A DNA stretch of 64,000 bases, taken from positions 1,922,001 to 1,986,000 of the forward strand of contig OW818676.1 of NCBI GenBank assembly GCA_942493235.1. The letters are read 5' to 3'. The notes beneath the pieces were generated by a model. That model searched no databases, was not told the origin of the DNA, and saw only the letters and a list, made by a program, of their open reading frames with translations. Numbering within the stretch: the stretch's first letter is position 1; every line of letters starts with the position of its first letter. Shown here piece after piece: positions 52,551 to 62,639 of the stretch. A program made the translations under genes and the position numbers. Origin of the DNA: ENR-C587 sp942493235 (GTDB lineage Bacteria > Bacteroidota > Ignavibacteria > Kapaibacteriales > UBA2268).

Positions 52551-54920
52551 ATGAAAACAGTGTTTGTGTGGATTATTGTCTTATACTCATCAATTAACTT
52601 ATTCGGTGAAGAATTCATTGGCTCGATTAAAGGGAAAATTATTAATAAGAGTACTAAGCAGCCTGTAGAATTAATAACTATTAAAGTAATGAATACAAAA
52701 TTCGGGACTATTAGTAAAAAAGATGGTACTTTTATTATAGAAAAAATTCCGGAAGGTGTCTATCATTTGGAATTCTCTATGGTTGGATATTCAAAAGTAG
52801 TAGAGAACAGCGTCAGAGTAATCAGAAATAAAACCAGTGTAGTAAAAGAAATTGAAATGCAAGAGGATAATTTCCAAACTCAAGATGTAATAGTCAGTGC
52901 CGATAAAAATCGAAGTACAGAAGCAAGAGCTTTGTCTTATTCATATTCTAAAAGTGAAATTATGAGGACTCCCGGTACAGCCGGCGAAGTATTCAGAGCG
53001 ATTGCTGCTCTGCCGGGGGTATCTACCGGTGGTGGAGAAAATGCCGGATTTATGGTTAGAGGTGCATCGCCCTCCGAAAATATAATATTAGTTGACGGAT
53101 TCCCATTTAGTAAAATTACACACTATAGTGACGGAGCAAGTGATGACTTAGCCAGCGGTGGCAGATTCAGCATTTTTTCTCCTATGGTAATTGAAAATGC
53201 CGAATTTCAGGGGGGTGGTTTTTCATCACGCTATGGCGGAAAGAATGCTTCCTTTCTCGACCTTAAAATTAAAGAAGGTAATTCTGAAGACTATACTTTA
53301 AATGGTACTTACGATTTTCTCGGCTATGAATTTAATTACGACGGACCTACTTTCATCGATAAATCAACAAGTATTTTGATTGCCGGTAAAAGCCATAATT
53401 ATAAGAATATTATGAATTTGATAGGCGAAGAGCAGCACGGAGTTCCCAAATTGTCTGATTACTTGGTTAAGACTACTACTAATATCAATAACCATAAAAT
53501 TAGTTTATTGGCTATATATTCCGACGAGAGTATGAAAAAGACAGTTGATAATATTTATAAAGCTGATAAACCGGAAGATTTATATAATAATGGAGTTTAT
53601 TTTGGCACTGAAATTAAAAACTTATATGGCATTAGCTGGAGATGGCTAACTAGCGAAAATACTTTTCTGAATACAAAAGTATATTATGAAAATGTCAGAT
53701 TAGATGCTAAAGACGGAACTGCTTATACAAATCCCAAAAATGGAATTTTCCCCGAGAAAAGCACAGTTGAAGTAGATGAAAATATATATACTTATAAAGA
53801 ACATCAGTCGAAAACCGGAGCAAAAATCGATTTCAGTTACATTTTTAGTAAAGCTAACGCTTTTGCTGTCGGTGCAGAATTTAATAGCTCTAATTATGAC
53901 CAATCCCAGATTCTATCAAAAAAAGATACAAGTTATACATTTACTTCAGAAGATATAAAAGATAATCCTAATCAATATTATGTGGTTGCTAATCCGGAAG
54001 ATGAAACTTTTCATTATAAAAAACAAATTAAAGACTTGGCTTTTTGGACAGAATTAAACATTCAGTTATCAAACAAATTTTCAGCTACTACCGGGCTTCG
54101 ATATGAGCTTTCTGAAATAAATAATATTTTTTATTTATCACCGAGAATTGCTTTTAAATATGGAATAGATGAGTCATCTTCTTTAAATTTTGCTTCAGGA
54201 ATATATTATCAAGTACCAATGATGAGATATATATTTACTAATGATAATGTTGAGCAAGAGAGAGCTTTACACTTTATCTTGGGTTATAATAAATATTTAA
54301 CCGATGATATTAGTTTTACTGCCGAATGCTATTATAAATCATTAAATAATTTATTAGTTAAAACAGGAGGTCTCGGTTTCGATGTAGAAAACAAGGGGTA
54401 TGGTTATGCTACCGGAATAGATTTGAGTATTTCAAAGAAATTGACAGAAAACTTCTTTGGTCAGATATCTTATTCTTATTCTATCAGTAAGCGTAACGAT
54501 GACAACGGGGTAGGGTATTATAATTCCGATTTCAGCCAACCGCATATATTAAATATTTTAGCCGGCTGGCAAATAGATAATGAATGGGCGATTTCGGCGA
54601 AGTGGAAATTTGCCTCCGGTCTGCCAACAGATTCCTATGTAGTTCACAGCAACGTGTTAAACAATCCTGATTTGGTCAGATATTCAAGAGAAATTACTGT
54701 AAAAAATTCTGTCAGATTTAATAATAACCATTCATTAGATCTTCGTGTTGATTATAGAAAACAGATATTTGGCAGATTTGCTATAGTAACATTTATTGAT
54801 ATTATGAATGTGTATGGCTATCAAAATCAAAACGATACAGATTTTGAGTGTGAAACCGGTAAAGTATCTAATGATGGGTTTTCAATTATGCCTACATTTG
54901 GCTTTAAATTTGAGTTTTAA
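52551..54920 (+). CDS. TonB-dependent receptor with carboxypeptidase-like domain
   Basis: A 789-residue outer-membrane receptor. The ATG at 52551 (MKTVFVWIIVLYSSINLFG) is chosen because GGAG lies six bases upstream, inside the earlier in-frame start. Residues 25-105 are a CarboxypepD_reg-like domain (GSIKGKIINKSTKQPVELI; GVYHLEFSMVGYSK). The plug follows (about 110-240: VIVSADKNRSTEARA, AALPGVSTGGGENAGFMVRG and ILVDGFPF) and the barrel runs to the end (FGFKFEF), with a terminal aromatic residue. Substrate unknown; no surface lipoprotein partner is adjacent, so it is not a SusCD-type pair. Confidence 0.9.
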   Translation: MKTVFVWIIVLYSSINLFGEEFIGSIKGKIINKSTKQPVELITIKVMNTKFGTISKKDGTFIIEKIPEGVYHLEFSMVGYSKVVENSVRVIRNKTSVVKEIEMQEDNFQTQDVIVSADKNRSTEARALSYSYSKSEIMRTPGTAGEVFRAIAALPGVSTGGGENAGFMVRGASPSENIILVDGFPFSKITHYSDGASDDLASGGRFSIFSPMVIENAEFQGGGFSSRYGGKNASFLDLKIKEGNSEDYTLNGTYDFLGYEFNYDGPTFIDKSTSILIAGKSHNYKNIMNLIGEEQHGVPKLSDYLVKTTTNINNHKISLLAIYSDESMKKTVDNIYKADKPEDLYNNGVYFGTEIKNLYGISWRWLTSENTFLNTKVYYENVRLDAKDGTAYTNPKNGIFPEKSTVEVDENIYTYKEHQSKTGAKIDFSYIFSKANAFAVGAEFNSSNYDQSQILSKKDTSYTFTSEDIKDNPNQYYVVANPEDETFHYKKQIKDLAFWTELNIQLSNKFSATTGLRYELSEINNIFYLSPRIAFKYGIDESSSLNFASGIYYQVPMMRYIFTNDNVEQERALHFILGYNKYLTDDISFTAECYYKSLNNLLVKTGGLGFDVENKGYGYATGIDLSISKKLTENFFGQISYSYSISKRNDDNGVGYYNSDFSQPHILNILAGWQIDNEWAISAKWKFASGLPTDSYVVHSNVLNNPDLVRYSREITVKNSVRFNNNHSLDLRVDYRKQIFGRFAIVTFIDIMNVYGYQNQNDTDFECETGKVSNDGFSIMPTFGFKFEF

Positions 54921-55002
54921 TATTTAGGCTATTTGCAAATTATTATAATTACTGTTTTGCTGTTTTTTTTATTTTTCGCAATGCTTGAATCACTACGCTG
55001 AA

Positions 55003-55284
55003 GAGGCTGTGTAAATATTACTATTATTCTGGATTTTCAGCAGTTTTTATCTCCTTCACTAATCAACCCCACGCTTCATCGTGGGGTTGATTAGTGCCAT
55101 TCCCCAAGTCGAAGCGTGGGATTGTTGGCATTCAATAATATAAAAGTAAGACTCATTCTAAACTTGAATTAATGTATTTATTGACAATTCAACTTGACGG
55201 TTAACCGTCAGGTTTTATAAATTGGAATTGAAAATCATATCGTTTTGCAACAGACTTATGGTATTATTGCTTTTAGACAGCCCC
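55003..55284. repeat. MITE-like element, copy F
   Basis: Starts GAGGCTGTGTAAATATT and ends TTTTAGACAGCCCC. Contains a perfect 13-bp stem AATCAACCCCACG-CTTCAT-CGTGGGGTTGATT (55061-55092), a second CCCCAAGTCGAAGCGTGGG hairpin (55102-55120) and a slightly decayed copy (55190-55215) of the 26-bp palindrome seen at 542-567. The same module set occurs in copy A. Confidence 0.65.
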
Positions 55285-55306
55285 AACGTCATGAAATAAA
55301 AAAAAA

Positions 55307-55331
55307 GCCGTCTGCTATGGAAGAAGACGGC
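55307..55331 (-). terminator. Terminator after NTF2-like lipoprotein gene
   Basis: Stem GCCGTCT (55307-55313) with AGACGGC (55325-55331), extended by weak pairs. On the minus strand it is followed by a run of T (TTTTTTTTTT), 27 bases after the gene's stop. Confidence 0.88.
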
Positions 55332-55357
55332 GTAAATATAAGGAACCCCTAAAAAAA

Positions 55358-55897
55358 TTATTTTTTAACTTCTGCCTTTGCAGTAGTATCAGCCGGAACC
55401 GGTAGTACATTAGGCATATCTTGAGTTATTCCTACTATACCGCTTGAAATTAACCAGCGATTATCTTGTTTCTTTAAAGTTCTGGCAATTCTAAAGAAGA
55501 AATTATAATTTTGTCCATTCATCTTGACTGTGGCAGGAAGACCATAAATAATTGATGCGATAGTACCTTTGCTATCCATATCTATCCAGATGTCCACCAT
55601 ATCACCGTAAGATATATCGTAAGTAGCCCATTGTTTCTGAATCATATTTTTAAATTCGCTAAGAGAGCGAATTATTTCAGATGAATCAGAGCCAAAAAAT
55701 ACCACGCCTTCGCTAAGAGTTTCAATTATGGAAGCAAAGCTCTCCGATTCCATAGCTTTATTATACTCTTGCATAATTACTTTAACTCTTTCTTTCTCTT
55801 TAGCAATTTGTTCAGTAGTCAATTCATCGTTTTTATTTGGTCCGCAAGCGGTAAAAATAAAAATTGACATAAAAAACAATAGTATAAACTTTTTCAT
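55358..55897 (-). CDS. NTF2/SnoaL-like lipoprotein
   Basis: A 179-residue lipoprotein: the signal ends in FIFTACGPNK, with the lipobox Cys at residue 18. The mature part (about 30-165) has an N-terminal helix pair (VKVIMQEYNKAMESESFASIIETLSEGVVFFGSDSSE) and strands (GTIASIIYGLPATVKMNGQ; FFFRIARTLKKQDNRWLISS) typical of NTF2/SnoaL-like or DUF4440 domains. GGAGG precedes the ATG. Catalytic role unknown. Confidence 0.75.
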   Translation of the reverse strand: MKKFILLFFMSIFIFTACGPNKNDELTTEQIAKEKERVKVIMQEYNKAMESESFASIIETLSEGVVFFGSDSSEIIRSLSEFKNMIQKQWATYDISYGDMVDIWIDMDSKGTIASIIYGLPATVKMNGQNYNFFFRIARTLKKQDNRWLISSGIVGITQDMPNVLPVPADTTAKAEVKK

Positions 55898-56016
55898 ATT
55901 ACCTCCAATATAACATTTGAAATTTGTTTTCTAAATACCAGCTTTTGCAATATAAATAAAAAATTAGAAATAAAAAACAAAAAAATTTAAAAATATGTAT
56001 AAATTCAATTAAAAGT

Positions 56017-56565
56017 CTAAAATACTTTAGATTCTCGACGATTTAACCACATTTCAAGTGTAATGCCTTGTTTATCTTTTTCGGAAATTGTCGGATTATC
56101 AATCTTCCAATCAATATTAACCTTAGGGTCATTCCATAATAGTGTCGCTTCAGCATTTTGATTCCAATATTCAGTACATTTGTATTGAACTTCGGTATTA
56201 TCACAGATAGAAATAAATCCGTTAGCAAATCCTGCCGGTACCCACAGTAAATACTTATTTTGATTATTTAATTCAATTGTAAAATGTTTGCCGAAATATT
56301 TCGAATCTAATCTTAAATCTACTTCGTGAAAAATTGCCGCACCTGAGCATACTCGAATTAATTTGCCTTGCGGTCTATCCCACTGAAAGTGCATGCCACG
56401 AATTACATCTTTTCCGGATTGTGAATGATTATCTTGAACAAAACTGATACCTAACTCATCAAAAAAGGATTTTTTGAATGATTCGTAGAAAAAACCTCTT
56501 TCGTCGTAGAATACTTTTGGTTCAAATACTTTTATTCCGTTGAATTTTTCATCTATAATCTTCAA
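56017..56565 (-). CDS. rfbC: dTDP-4-dehydrorhamnose 3,5-epimerase
   Basis: A 182-residue RmlC/RfbC cupin. IIDEKFNGIKVFEPKVFYDERGFFYESF is the family start, IRGMHFQWDRPQGKLIRV carries the catalytic His, and FANGFISICDNTEVQYKCTEYWN the Tyr/Asp region. It catalyses 3,5-epimerisation in dTDP-L-rhamnose synthesis for surface polysaccharides. The start is a TTG at 56565; no in-frame ATG gives the expected N-terminus. 13 bases after the membrane protein gene; rmlA/B/D are not in the window. Confidence 0.92.
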   Translation of the reverse strand: MKIIDEKFNGIKVFEPKVFYDERGFFYESFKKSFFDELGISFVQDNHSQSGKDVIRGMHFQWDRPQGKLIRVCSGAAIFHEVDLRLDSKYFGKHFTIELNNQNKYLLWVPAGFANGFISICDNTEVQYKCTEYWNQNAEATLLWNDPKVNIDWKIDNPTISEKDKQGITLEMWLNRRESKVF

Positions 56566-56578
56566 GCCTATTAATTCC

Positions 56579-57571
56579 TTATTTGTCTTTATTGCTTTTG
56601 ATAAATACTTTTAAAAGTCTTTCTATTTCTTTTGCTGTACCGTAGTCGTTACCTATAGTCTGATAATTAGAGCCAAAAGCATTTGCCGAGCCGGACTTGA
56701 TATGCTCGGCTTCGTTATCTTCGTCTTGTCTGGTATAAATCGTAGTAATAGCAAATACTAAGAGCAAACAAAATTCAAGACCAAGAGCAAATAAAATCAG
56801 CGAAGGCTGGCTTGGAGGGATAAATTTAATTCCGCGTAAACCGATAGAAATAATAAGAAATGCCGCTCCTATATATACATATCCGAGCATAGTATTACTA
56901 TATTGAGTAGTAAAATAAAATCTCATATATACTTTTACTCCGTCGTTAAAAGTAATTACCCTTTTCAGAAAAGAAGAATTCAACCATATCAATCCTTTAC
57001 GTAGGATTTTTAAATCCTCGACTGTAAGCGAAAATTCGCTTGCCATTTCATGCAAATCTCGGAGGTCGGAATTTAAAATCTCTTCGGCTACTTCTCTTTG
57101 CTCGTCTTTCCCGAAAAATCCAAATTTGGCAATAGATAATTTATCGAGTAAATTAGCTATTTCTCTTTCTATTTTCTGCCTTAAAAAGCCCACTTGCTGT
57201 GGCAAAAATGCGGTAATAATAGCAGAAATACCTACCGAAAATAGCGAAACTATCAGTGATATAGACAGTAAGGGATTAAACCAATATCTGGTAGGATTTG
57301 ATGATTTAACATCAAAATCTATAGCCCAGCTAAGTAAATAGCTCGGCTGTCTGGGGTCTGATAAGTGTTGTATATTATATGGCAGGGGTGCTCCCGAGTC
57401 GTGGACTTTTGCCAATAAGAAGTTTTCAAAAAAGTCCTTGATAAATGGGAGTATAATACAAATGCAAAATACAAAGCAACAACAAAATATCATTGCAAAA
57501 ATAAATAATTGAAGCCTGCTGTGTTCGGCAAGTTCAAAATATGTCTTATGTGTGAGCTGTTTTTCCGTCAT
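56579..57571 (-). CDS. Membrane protein of unknown function
   Basis: A 330-residue protein with about four membrane helices: LFIFAMIFCCCFVFCICIILP (about 20-42), LSISLIVSLFSVGISAIITAF (about 98-120), YVYIGAAFLIISIGLRG (about 225-243) and LILFALGLEFCLLLVFAITTIYT (about 250-275). Between helices 2 and 3 is a long charged cytoplasmic-looking domain. No family recognised. Upstream of rfbC on the same strand. Confidence 0.6.
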   Translation of the reverse strand: MTEKQLTHKTYFELAEHSRLQLFIFAMIFCCCFVFCICIILPFIKDFFENFLLAKVHDSGAPLPYNIQHLSDPRQPSYLLSWAIDFDVKSSNPTRYWFNPLLSISLIVSLFSVGISAIITAFLPQQVGFLRQKIEREIANLLDKLSIAKFGFFGKDEQREVAEEILNSDLRDLHEMASEFSLTVEDLKILRKGLIWLNSSFLKRVITFNDGVKVYMRFYFTTQYSNTMLGYVYIGAAFLIISIGLRGIKFIPPSQPSLILFALGLEFCLLLVFAITTIYTRQDEDNEAEHIKSGSANAFGSNYQTIGNDYGTAKEIERLLKVFIKSNKDK

Positions 57572-57833
57572 TTTTTTTTCATATAATTTACGAAATAAAA
57601 CTTTTTGTACTGCAAAATAATAAATATTATAATAATTTCAATATTTTATTAGTTTTTCGCTATATTTTTTTGTAATTTTATAGTTGATAAAATATTCGGG
57701 GGGATATTTTTGTATTAGTTCGGGTAATATTTAACTATATAATAAATATAATACAAAGATTTAATTCCGCAGAAATTTTATACTGTAAAATGTAAAGTTT
57801 TATTTGTAAAAAAAAATATGAGAAAAATCAAGT

Positions 57834-60800
57834 ATGAGAATTTTTAGAATTTATAGCCCCATACTTCTGAGTTTAATTTTATTAAATATCGGAATTATAC
57901 GTTCCGAACAGAGTTTTGACTACGAGCAATCAGAAATATATAATTTCAAAACATCCAATGAATTGATGAGCGATAAACTTATCAGGTTAGCCGAAATATC
58001 ATTAAATAATTCTTTTAAGAAATATTCTAATAACTTTTCCGAAGACAAATCATTAATGATGCTTTACGAAATTGATGTATTTGATAATAACTTTAAGCTT
58101 GCCGATAATCGATTAGCCGAATTTATTAAGAATCGTCCGAACTCTCCATTTATAGCAATGGCTGCTTTAAAGAGAGCTTATATATCTTTCCAAAATAAAG
58201 ACTATGCTAAATCAGCACAATTATTTGCGTTTGCTCTGAAATCATCGGAAGAAGAATTTCTAATTCGTAAAGACAGCTCTTACTACGAAATGGCTCACGC
58301 GGCAATATTCTGGCAGGGCGTTTCGTATTTTCATCAGGGTCGATTTAATGAATCACATCCGATATTTGAAGATTGCTACCGTAATTATCCTGACGGAATT
58401 TATGCCGATGATGCCTTGTTTGCCTTGGGTCTGTCTTCCGAAATTAACCGTCAGTATGAAGTAGCATTGAATTATTACCGGACTCTGTGCAAAAAATATC
58501 CACTTTGTAATAATTATTTAGCTTCGAAAATTAGAGAAGCTAATATTCATATTATTTTAAAAGACCATATTTCTGCAATTATGGCAATTGAAAACGCCGA
58601 AACTGCAATTGAACATATTAAACTTGCTGATTCATCTGACATAAAATACGAACCACAGCTAAATATCGAAAACGCTTCAGAAGAGTTACTCTATATCAAA
58701 GCCGAATCATACAATTTAGCCGGTAATATGGACAAAGCAATCAGTTTATATAATGAATTTATGCAGAAATATCCGAATTCGCTTATGATTAACTATTCTA
58801 AGCTTGGGCTTGCATGGTGCTACCTAAGCTTGAAGCAGTATGATTCCGCTTTGGCTTTCTATGATGAGATAATTTCTAATTCCGATAATAACATAGATAT
58901 TACTGCAAATGCCGAATTATTTAGAGCCGTCGCCTTAAAGAAAAAAGGTAACATAGGCGAAGCCAAAAAAGCCTTTTCTTCATTATCGGTTCAACCCGAT
59001 TTCCCATTATTAGGTAAAGCATTGATGGAATTAGGGCAGATATATTACGAGACAGGAGATTTCGAGAATTCGCTAAGAACTCTTCAGAGAGCTGAAAGAG
59101 AATCTTCGGAAGCAAACAATATTATTAGAATTAAATTACTGCTCGGAGCCAACTATATTGAACTCAGAAAATGGAGTTCGGCTATTACAGAATATAAAGC
59201 CGCAGAGCAGTTAGCAATTAAAGGGCAAGAATTATTCATGCCTCAGAAAGAATGGTATCTAGCTGAAGCGAGATTGAAGCAGGGGATAGCATTGATAAAT
59301 AATTCAAGATATAAAGAAGCTATTCCTTCCTTATTGGCATTTATTGCTGATTCCAAAAAAGACAGTCGTATTGATGAAGCTACTTTCTGGCTTGCCGAAA
59401 GCTATTATAATTCCGATATGCTTAGTAATGCAATCGAGACTTATGATAACTTCCTAAGAAAATATCCTAATTCAACAAGAAAAGAAGAAGTATTATATGG
59501 CTTAGGCTGGTCATATTTCCGATTGAAAAAATTCAAAGAATCATCTAATACATTTGATATGATGGTAACAGAATTTCCCGAATCTAAGCACGCTATGGAA
59601 GTATTAGCACGCCAGTCCGATGGTTATTATGTAACTAAGAATTTTAAAAAAGCCGTAGAAACTTATCGGAAAGCCATTAAGCAGGAACCTGAAAGCGAAG
59701 AAGGTCAATATTGTGCTTATCAATTAGCAAATTCATTATATAAGATGGGGGCTTACGAAGAAGCCGTTACTAACTTATTAGCACTTGTAAAGAAATTTCC
59801 TTCATCTCCATATTCTGATGATGCACTTTATTTAGTGGGCTGGATTAGATTTCAACAGAAAAATTATGAAGAAGCCATAGATAATTTCCGCTTTATGATT
59901 AACGTTTCACCTCAGAGCCAATTATTGGTGCAGGCAAAATATGCTATTGGTGATGCGTTCTATAATATTGGGAATTTTAATGCTGCTATAAATGCTTATA
60001 AAGAAATCATTACTAAATATCCTGCAAGCCCACTTGCTGCTGATGCTTTACATAGTATTCAATACTGTCTCGAGTCCGAAGGCAGAATGGATGAAGCTAT
60101 CGCATTAGCTGACAGCTTAATAGCTTCTAATCCGGGGTCAGATATATCTAAAGATTTAGCATATAACAAAGCTGGAATGTTTTATACCGGTAAAAGATAT
60201 AGCGATGCTGTAAGTGAATATAATGAATTTATTGAAAAATATCCTGATTCTGATAAAAAAGCCGAAGCGTTATACTGGATGGCAAAGAGCTATATAAGCT
60301 TAAACGATACCGTTAATACTGAAAAGACATTTGATAAAATTGTTAAAGATTATCCGACAAGTGAATTTGCACCTCAAAGTTTATTAGAGCATGCTATGTT
60401 CCAGAAGGATATAAATAATATTAAAAAAGCTGAGCAATTATTTGACCAATTGCAGAAATTATATCCAGACAGTTCGGCTTCAGCTCAAGCAGGGTATGAA
60501 AAAGCTGGAATTAAATTGGCAATTGCCGACACAGTAAATGCAATAAAACTATATCAGCAGACGGCGTATAAGTATAAAGGCAGTGAATTTGCCGACCAAA
60601 GTCTCTATAGAATAGCTATGTATTATAAATCAAAGGATATGAACGACTCGGCACTTGCCAATTTCGAAATTATATCTAAAAATGAATTTAATATTTTCTT
60701 AGCTGCCGAAGCCACATATCGCAAAGGTGAAATATATTTGTCTATAGCAAATTATCAAGATGCTATTGCTAATTTTATAGAAGTTAAAGATAAATTTGCC

Positions 60801-60971
60801 GGAATTGAAGATTGGTTCTCTCTGGCTTTATTAAATTTGGGTCAGTGCTACGAGATGATGAATAATATTGAGGCTGCTAAAGAAGCATATAGAGCATTGC
60901 AGGCACTCAGGCCTGATGATGAATTTGGTTCTGCTGCCGAAAGCAGATTGAAAAATATTGAGAACAAATAA
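57834..60971 (+). CDS. Large TPR protein
   Basis: A 1045-residue exported protein with a signal sequence (FRIYSPILLSLILLNIGIIRSEQ) and about 20 tetratricopeptide repeats covering nearly all the rest, e.g. DDALFALGLSSEINRQYEVA, EATFWLAESYYNSDMLSNAI, DDALYLVGWIRFQQKNYEEA and AEALYWMAKSYISL. The frequent pattern of Y-P-x-S-x-x-A-x-x-A matches TolA/YbgF (Tol-Pal) and BamD-like outer-membrane TPR scaffolds. Begins an operon with the barrel gene 14 bases downstream. Likely a periplasmic scaffold for envelope proteins; partner unknown. Confidence 0.87.
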   Translation: MRIFRIYSPILLSLILLNIGIIRSEQSFDYEQSEIYNFKTSNELMSDKLIRLAEISLNNSFKKYSNNFSEDKSLMMLYEIDVFDNNFKLADNRLAEFIKNRPNSPFIAMAALKRAYISFQNKDYAKSAQLFAFALKSSEEEFLIRKDSSYYEMAHAAIFWQGVSYFHQGRFNESHPIFEDCYRNYPDGIYADDALFALGLSSEINRQYEVALNYYRTLCKKYPLCNNYLASKIREANIHIILKDHISAIMAIENAETAIEHIKLADSSDIKYEPQLNIENASEELLYIKAESYNLAGNMDKAISLYNEFMQKYPNSLMINYSKLGLAWCYLSLKQYDSALAFYDEIISNSDNNIDITANAELFRAVALKKKGNIGEAKKAFSSLSVQPDFPLLGKALMELGQIYYETGDFENSLRTLQRAERESSEANNIIRIKLLLGANYIELRKWSSAITEYKAAEQLAIKGQELFMPQKEWYLAEARLKQGIALINNSRYKEAIPSLLAFIADSKKDSRIDEATFWLAESYYNSDMLSNAIETYDNFLRKYPNSTRKEEVLYGLGWSYFRLKKFKESSNTFDMMVTEFPESKHAMEVLARQSDGYYVTKNFKKAVETYRKAIKQEPESEEGQYCAYQLANSLYKMGAYEEAVTNLLALVKKFPSSPYSDDALYLVGWIRFQQKNYEEAIDNFRFMINVSPQSQLLVQAKYAIGDAFYNIGNFNAAINAYKEIITKYPASPLAADALHSIQYCLESEGRMDEAIALADSLIASNPGSDISKDLAYNKAGMFYTGKRYSDAVSEYNEFIEKYPDSDKKAEALYWMAKSYISLNDTVNTEKTFDKIVKDYPTSEFAPQSLLEHAMFQKDINNIKKAEQLFDQLQKLYPDSSASAQAGYEKAGIKLAIADTVNAIKLYQQTAYKYKGSEFADQSLYRIAMYYKSKDMNDSALANFEIISKNEFNIFLAAEATYRKGEIYLSIANYQDAIANFIEVKDKFAGIEDWFSLALLNLGQCYEMMNNIEAAKEAYRALQALRPDDEFGSAAESRLKNIENK

Positions 60972-60985
60972 GTAGAGTTATTAGG

Positions 60986-62638
60986 ATGAAATTTAGAATA
61001 TCATATAAATTATTGTTAAGAGCTATCAAAATCTCGATTTGTGTAATGGCTGTTTTTAGTAGTAATGAAGTGTTTTCTCAGCAGACAGCTCCAGCAAATC
61101 CTCAAGTACCGGGAGAGAATAAAACTACCCAGCCATTAGAATTACCAAATTTTATTATCGAGGGTAGAGAGCAGCTAAATGTGCAGACGGGAGTTAAGCA
61201 ATTCCCAACAAGAACTGCCGCACTAAGCTCTGCCGAGTTAGACTCAATAAATACTATTGCCAAACAGCAGGCGATTTTGCTTTCCCCAAAGTCAATGCCC
61301 TCTATGATATTTAATAATACTTATAAAAAAGGCTATTTAATTGCTAATGTCGGTAATTATATTACTGCCGATATTAATGCCGGTTATGAAATAAAGAAAA
61401 ACGAATATTCTTTCTTTGCTAATGGTTATTTCGATTATACTGACGGTCATGTTAAAAATGCTGACGAAATGAATGCCGGATTAAATCTACAAGTAGATTA
61501 TATAGCACCTAAGAAATTCTGGGTTTTCGGGGGGAGCAAGACTCGCGGAATCTTTACGGTAAATACCGAAAGTTTCAAATTATATGCTTCTAATATCGCT
61601 CCCGAGAGAAAATCTTATGATATTAAATTAGGTATTGAGTCAGAGGGCGAATACGACGGATATAAATTTATCACCGGAGCCGGTATAAAAAGATTAAGTA
61701 TTGACCATGCGGGTATAGATAGGTTTGACAATGCTGTCTGCGGGCATATACAATTACGTAAAGAAACAGATGAATTGGAATTTAAATTGGGCTCTGAGGT
61801 GCAATTTCATGGAATTTCCGGCGATGGTTCAAATTATTTTTCAGCCGGTGGCGGGATTAGATTAAATTTAGAACATACTACATTTGATTTAAATGCTGCT
61901 TTCCAGTCAGTCGGCTCTACAGACGAAATCCAAAGAGCGAACATAGCTGTAGATGCGGCTTTTGATTATAGAATTAATAAACTGTTTACATTTAAAGCTC
62001 TTTTTGATGTTGCTTTCGAGAACAATCATCTTATTGAATTATATGGTATGAATAAATATATCGAAAATAAACCTCTGATTGATTTTACTTATCATAAAAT
62101 ATTAAAAGCTATTATTAATTTTCATCCGAATATGGAGATTATGGCAAGTGCCGGATTGAAAATCGGAGCCAACGACAGATTTAAATATTTCGAGATTGAT
62201 TCTATTGCGGAATTTAATCTCAAATACACATCTGCTCAAGATTTTGAAATATTTGCCGATATAGCTTACAAACTGTCAGGTACTGATGACATATTTGCTT
62301 CGGTATCTTTAAGAAATTTAACTTTTTCTGACAGTTTATCTAACAAAATTCCTTTTGTTCCGTCTCATAAAGTTAGTGCTTATTATAATAAAAATTGGAC
62401 TGAAGAATTTGGCACACAAATTGGAGTGAATTATTATGGGAATCGCTATTGTGATTATAATAATTCAAGAGAATTGTCGGGATTTCTAAGTTTAAACTTA
62501 GGATTAAATTATAAATTAAATGATTATTTGAAAATCTACGGAAAAATTGATAATTTAATAAACAGTGAAATTTACATTTGGGAAAAATATAAAGAAAGAG
62601 AGATATTTATATCTGCCGGCATAATGTGGCAGTTCTGA
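60986..62638 (+). CDS. Outer-membrane beta-barrel protein
   Basis: A 550-residue exported protein. A signal anchor (LLLRAIKISICVMAVFSSNEVFS) is followed by a proline-rich linker (QQTAPANPQVPGENKTTQPLE) and a short LPNFIIEGREQLNV strand that resembles a TonB-box/plug edge. From about residue 100 the sequence is strand-like with alternating aromatic residues to a last strand ISAGIMWQF, typical of outer-membrane barrels. It is probably TonB-dependent-receptor-like but lacks a clear plug. Follows the TPR gene by 14 bases. Confidence 0.78.
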   Translation: MKFRISYKLLLRAIKISICVMAVFSSNEVFSQQTAPANPQVPGENKTTQPLELPNFIIEGREQLNVQTGVKQFPTRTAALSSAELDSINTIAKQQAILLSPKSMPSMIFNNTYKKGYLIANVGNYITADINAGYEIKKNEYSFFANGYFDYTDGHVKNADEMNAGLNLQVDYIAPKKFWVFGGSKTRGIFTVNTESFKLYASNIAPERKSYDIKLGIESEGEYDGYKFITGAGIKRLSIDHAGIDRFDNAVCGHIQLRKETDELEFKLGSEVQFHGISGDGSNYFSAGGGIRLNLEHTTFDLNAAFQSVGSTDEIQRANIAVDAAFDYRINKLFTFKALFDVAFENNHLIELYGMNKYIENKPLIDFTYHKILKAIINFHPNMEIMASAGLKIGANDRFKYFEIDSIAEFNLKYTSAQDFEIFADIAYKLSGTDDIFASVSLRNLTFSDSLSNKIPFVPSHKVSAYYNKNWTEEFGTQIGVNYYGNRYCDYNNSRELSGFLSLNLGLNYKLNDYLKIYGKIDNLINSEIYIWEKYKEREIFISAGIMWQF

Positions 62639-62639
62639 T

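Larger units (their letters stand above)
54921..55357. other. Intergenic region with palindromic repeat element
   Basis: Non-coding. Holds MITE-like copy F (about 55003-55284), and the terminator of the lipoprotein gene at 55307-55331. Confidence 0.5.
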